A DNA stretch of 9,289 bases, taken from Planctomycetaceae bacterium. Its GTDB lineage: Bacteria > Planctomycetota > Planctomycetia > Pirellulales > Thermoguttaceae. Below the pieces are notes generated by a model. It was not told where the DNA came from and made no database searches. It saw only the letters and a program-made list of their open reading frames with translations. Location: NCBI GenBank assembly GCA_031256755.1, contig JAIRPZ010000315.1, positions 1 to 9,289 of the forward strand. The letters are read 5' to 3'. Within the stretch, counting starts at the first letter, position 1. Each line of letters starts with the position of its first letter. This document shows, one piece after another, positions 7,530 through 9,289 of this stretch. The position numbers and the translations under genes were made by a program.

Positions 7530-7741
7530 CGAAAATATGTCCCGTAAATTCTGCAAACATAACCGGACGCTTTTCCGCCGCCGATGACAACAATCCGGTC
7601 AATGCTGTCCGGCGGAAATGTTTTTTGACCGACCCGCAAAGTCGTTTCGTTCAGCACAACCGCACGGCGAATCAGCGGTTCACACAAAACCGCACGGATA
7701 CCGGCATTCCATATTGCAAAAAGGTCTTCCCGCATTGACAT
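7530..7741 (-). pseudogene. N-terminal remnant of glycerate 2-kinase (DUF4147/MOFRL family)
   Basis: On the minus strand the frame opening at 7741 begins MSMREDLFAIWNAGIRAV, followed by LIRRAVVL, then TLRVGQKTFPPDSIDRIV and VIGGGKASG. This is the pattern of the N-terminus of glycerate 2-kinases of the GckA/TtuD (DUF4147) type: helix with a D-x-x-x-I-x-x-A-G-x-x-A-V motif, an R-R-A-x stretch, and the D-R-I-x-V-[VI]-G-x-G-K-A nucleotide-fold motif. Those enzymes are normally over 400 residues long. Here similarity stops soon after GGGKASG (around 7560) and the frame ends at 7481 inside the convergent membrane gene, so the C-terminal four-fifths is missing. The gene seems truncated by a rearrangement that brought in the AT-rich membrane gene. 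The remaining frame is intact and could in principle make an 86-residue peptide, but not an active kinase. The coordinates cover the recognisable part only. Confidence 0.7.
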
Positions 7742-7757
7742 AAATCAGAAAGGCTGT

Positions 7758-7770
7758 CCTGTTTAACAGG
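7758..7770. promoter_or_regulatory. 13-bp palindrome upstream of the kinase remnant
   Basis: CCTGTT-T-AACAGG is a perfect inverted repeat 17 bases upstream of the minus-strand start at 7741, beside a TATAAC-like element (7786-7781 on the minus strand). It could be the old operator of the glycerate kinase gene. No convincing -35 element accompanies it. Confidence 0.3.
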
Positions 7771-7812
7771 TGTAATAAGTTATAAGAAATCTTGATTTTA
7801 ACGGTTTTGTAC

Positions 7813-7850
7813 CGGTTTCCGTTTCCGTGAAGGAATCAGGAACCGTTTTT
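7813..7850 (+). terminator. Intrinsic terminator downstream of the membrane protein gene
   Basis: CGGTTTCC (7813-7820) pairs with GGAACCG (7839-7845) with one bulged T. An inner TTCC/GGAA stem closes the loop, and TTTTT follows at 7846-7850. The polarity fits + strand transcripts. It would end the transcript of the gene at 6879-7526, whose stop codon is almost 290 bases upstream, and would insulate the Gly-rich gene from it. Confidence 0.6.
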
Positions 7851-7942
7851 AAGTGTATCACAACGGTATCTTGTTGCAACGGTTTTGAGGGGTGATGAGG
7901 CGGGTATGGGCTGCCTGCCGGTTGGTGTCCCCATCCCCCCGC

Positions 7943-7969
7943 TTGCAGGATTTTTCTATCGGTTATAAT
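7943..7969 (+). promoter_or_regulatory. Candidate promoter of the Gly-rich protein gene
   Basis: A perfect TATAAT at 7964-7969 is preceded by TTGCAG at 7943-7948 with a short 15-base spacer. Transcription would start near 7976, leaving a leader of roughly 300 bases that contains the CCCAG repeat. The -10 element is convincing. The -35 match and the spacing are marginal. Confidence 0.5.
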
Positions 7970-8060
7970 TTGTCCGTAATGAATTTGCCGGAAATTTCAT
8001 CACTTATTTTTTGCTCTGAACATGGTCATCTGAATTGTGACTGTGGCGGAGGTTATTTCG

Positions 8061-8095
8061 CCCAGCCCAGCCCAGCCCAGCCCAGCCCAGCCCAG
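8061..8095 (+). repeat. (CCCAG)7 pentanucleotide microsatellite
   Basis: Seven exact, uninterrupted copies of CCCAG. The array lies about 180 bases before the start codon of the Gly-rich protein and downstream of the candidate promoter, so it would be in the mRNA leader. Perfect short tandem arrays of this kind are prone to slipped-strand copy-number change. Confidence 0.97.
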
Positions 8096-8207
8096 CGATC
8101 AGCGTAAGCGGACTTGCGCATTTCTTACAAAACACTTATCGAGAGAGCGGGCGAATGTCCGCTGCTCAACAAAAATATTGCCTGCCGGCAAAAACCAAAC
8201 CCTTCTC

Positions 8208-8248
8208 CCCGTACTCCTGTGTACCAATGTCGGTACGCGGGCGTTTTT
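8208..8248 (+). promoter_or_regulatory. Possible leader hairpin upstream of the Gly-rich gene
   Basis: GTACC (8221-8225) and GGTAC (8232-8236) form a stem that may be extended by CCC (8208-8210) with GGG (8239-8241), across unpaired bases. It is followed by TTTTT at 8244-8248. It could act as a weak attenuator just before the ribosome binding site, or be a chance structure. Confidence 0.25.
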
Positions 8249-8260
8249 ACTTTTATCCAG

Positions 8261-8266
8261 AAAGGA
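8261..8266 (+). promoter_or_regulatory. Ribosome binding site of the Gly-rich protein gene
   Basis: AAAGGA ends 9 bases before ATG 8276 and, with the signal peptide that follows, fixes that start. Confidence 0.7.
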
Positions 8267-8275
8267 TTGAATACC

Positions 8276-9289
8276 ATGAGAAGAACAATTTTCTCCCAAA
8301 CCGCCGTTTTATGCAGTGCGCTCACTCTGACCGCACTCGTATTCGTGTCATCAGCGGCAACGGCACAAGAGACCCAAACAATCACAGGGACAGAGTACAT
8401 CGGCAGAGGCAATGCCGGTCTTGCAGGCGGTAACGGCGGCAGAGGCGGTAATGCAGGATGGTGGAGCAACGGCGGCACCGGCAGTCATGGCAGCAGCCAC
8501 TCCGGTGAGAAGAGCAGCAATGTCACCGAAACGAATACAACTTCTATCATAGAAGTCAACGGTACAGGAAACGTTTTGTACAACGGTATCGGCGGAAACG
8601 GCGGAAATGGGGGTAAAGGCGGCGATGGCGGCGGCGGTGAAGCCTTTGCCAAAGGCGGAAGAGGCGGGAACGGCGGCGGCGGCGGGAACGGAGGAGACGG
8701 TATCGGCCGCATCGGCGGAGAAGTCATCGTTACAGGCGGCGGAATCTTATACAACGGCATCGGCGGTAATGGCGGAAATGGTGGTGGTATTGGCGGCGGC
8801 GAATGGGGTAATATCTTCTGGGGGGCAGGATACGGTGGCTGGGGAGGAATCGGAGGGAACGGCGGAAACGGGACCGGTACTATTGCTGCGGTAACGATTA
8901 ACGGCGGGGCAGTATTCAACGGGCGCGGGGGAAATGCTGGCGACAGTAGTAGGAATGGCTACTACGGCGTGTTTGGCTACTACTACTACGACGATATAGC
9001 TGGCGGCAGCGGCGGCAGCGGTGCCGGTTCTATTGGCACGGCAATCCTCAACAGCGGCACATTGTATAACGGCTACAACGGCGGCACCGGTACGATAGAC
9101 CACCTGATTTACAACGGCGGAAATTATTACGCCAATTTCGATGGCGGAACTTCTTCCCTTGAAAAACTGACGCTCGGTACAACAGTCAGCGCAAGTCAGG
9201 GGCTAGAGTTCACGAAGTCCAATCTGAAGGAACTGGCGTTCAGTCAGGATTACGGCGTTATCAATATCACCGGAACGGTCAACGAAAAC
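8276..9289 (+). CDS. Exported glycine/asparagine-rich modular protein, probable surface or autotransporter-like passenger (partial, 3' end outside window)
   Basis: The frame is open for 338 codons to the window edge. Residues 1-30 are a signal peptide (MRRTIF, hydrophobic core, cleavage after ATA before QETQ). From about residue 40 the chain is very rich in Gly and Asn, with GGNGGNGG blocks. It is organised as four modules, each with a beta-strand-like segment ending in an L/F-YNG-type motif. The motif begins at residues 101, 158, 213 and 263, that is, every 50-57 residues. Aromatic clusters interrupt the Gly blocks (WW at 62-63, EWGNIFWGAGYGGW, YYGVFGYYYYDD). After residue about 275 the sequence becomes ordinary and beta-rich (LEKLTLGTTV, GVINITGTV), like autotransporter passenger repeats. 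A C-terminal barrel or anchor would lie beyond the window. The gene has its own ribosome binding site and probable promoter. Export is well supported; the surface role is inferred. Confidence 0.82.
   Translation, partial: MRRTIFSQTAVLCSALTLTALVFVSSAATAQETQTITGTEYIGRGNAGLAGGNGGRGGNAGWWSNGGTGSHGSSHSGEKSSNVTETNTTSIIEVNGTGNVLYNGIGGNGGNGGKGGDGGGGEAFAKGGRGGNGGGGGNGGDGIGRIGGEVIVTGGGILYNGIGGNGGNGGGIGGGEWGNIFWGAGYGGWGGIGGNGGNGTGTIAAVTINGGAVFNGRGGNAGDSSRNGYYGVFGYYYYDDIAGGSGGSGAGSIGTAILNSGTLYNGYNGGTGTIDHLIYNGGNYYANFDGGTSSLEKLTLGTTVSASQGLEFTKSNLKELAFSQDYGVINITGTVNEN

Larger units (their letters stand above)
7742..8275. other. 534-bp gene-poor stretch between kinase remnant and Gly-rich gene
   Basis: This stretch holds no gene I can support. 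It contains a 13-bp palindrome, an intrinsic terminator, a promoter-like TTGCAG/TATAAT pair, the CCCAG microsatellite and a possible leader hairpin, each listed separately. The ten-base word AACGGTTTTG occurs twice (7800-7809 and 7878-7887). Short open frames at 7892-8107 and 8037-8270 look incidental, although the second ends five bases before the next start codon. Confidence 0.6.

Noticed and set aside
7892..8107. 71-codon plus-strand frame ending just after the CCCAG array
   Set aside because: It has no ribosome binding site, it contains the candidate promoter, and its translation is unremarkable apart from the repeat-encoded Pro/Ala/Gln.
8485..8919. Minus-strand proline-rich frame (144 codons)
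   Set aside because: It is the expected complement of GGN/GGC glycine codons in the Gly-rich gene. Pro-rich antisense frames arise automatically.
8393..9100. GGN-rich repeats as a CRISPR-like array or mycobacterial PE-PGRS gene
   Set aside because: The repeats are at the codon level and imperfect, with no conserved DNA repeat and spacer. There is no PE domain, and a standard signal peptide is present instead.

Overview
The window looks like chromosomal DNA of a Gram-negative, polysaccharide-degrading bacterium, most plausibly of the PVC group (Lentisphaerota/Victivallales-like; Planctomycetota and Verrucomicrobiota are alternatives). This rests on a large TPR protein with an acidic/basic N-terminal tail and one membrane anchor, an exported two-domain sialate O-acetylesterase-type enzyme, an exported family-5-like glycosidase, and a very glycine-rich exported protein. 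The taxonomic assignment is an inference from gene style, not from a marker gene. No rRNA, tRNA, CRISPR array, transposase or integrase was seen.

Layout. 1-121: CT-rich, low-complexity leader. 122-3022 (+): membrane-anchored TPR protein, with a stem-loop across its stop codon. 3173-5389 (+): secreted SASA-family esterase with an extra C-terminal domain. 5429-5456: perfect 12-bp hairpin between convergent genes. 5497-6588 (-): secreted GH5-like glycosidase with a good sigma70-type promoter at 6625-6652 and a large dyad at 6694-6720. 6879-7526 (+): AT-rich multi-pass membrane protein of unknown function, preceded by a 14-bp tandem duplication. About 7530-7741 (-): N-terminal remnant of a glycerate 2-kinase (DUF4147/MOFRL type). 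7742-8275: gene-poor stretch with a palindrome, an intrinsic terminator, a promoter with a perfect TATAAT, and a (CCCAG)7 microsatellite. 8276 to the window end (+): start of a signal-peptide-bearing, glycine/asparagine-rich modular protein, probably a surface or autotransporter-like protein, open at the right edge.

How the genes fit together. The esterase and the glycosidase are convergent and both carry export signals, which suggests extracytoplasmic removal of acetyl groups and cleavage of glycan backbones. They do not form an operon and no transporter or regulator is present, so a shared substrate is only a guess. The right third looks like a region of genome change: a truncated metabolic gene abuts an AT-rich membrane gene, followed by a probable surface protein whose predicted mRNA leader carries a pentanucleotide repeat. 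The best candidates for something undescribed are that repeat-bearing leader with the modular Gly-rich protein, and the uncharacterised C-terminal domain of the esterase. I did not find a clearly new multi-gene system.
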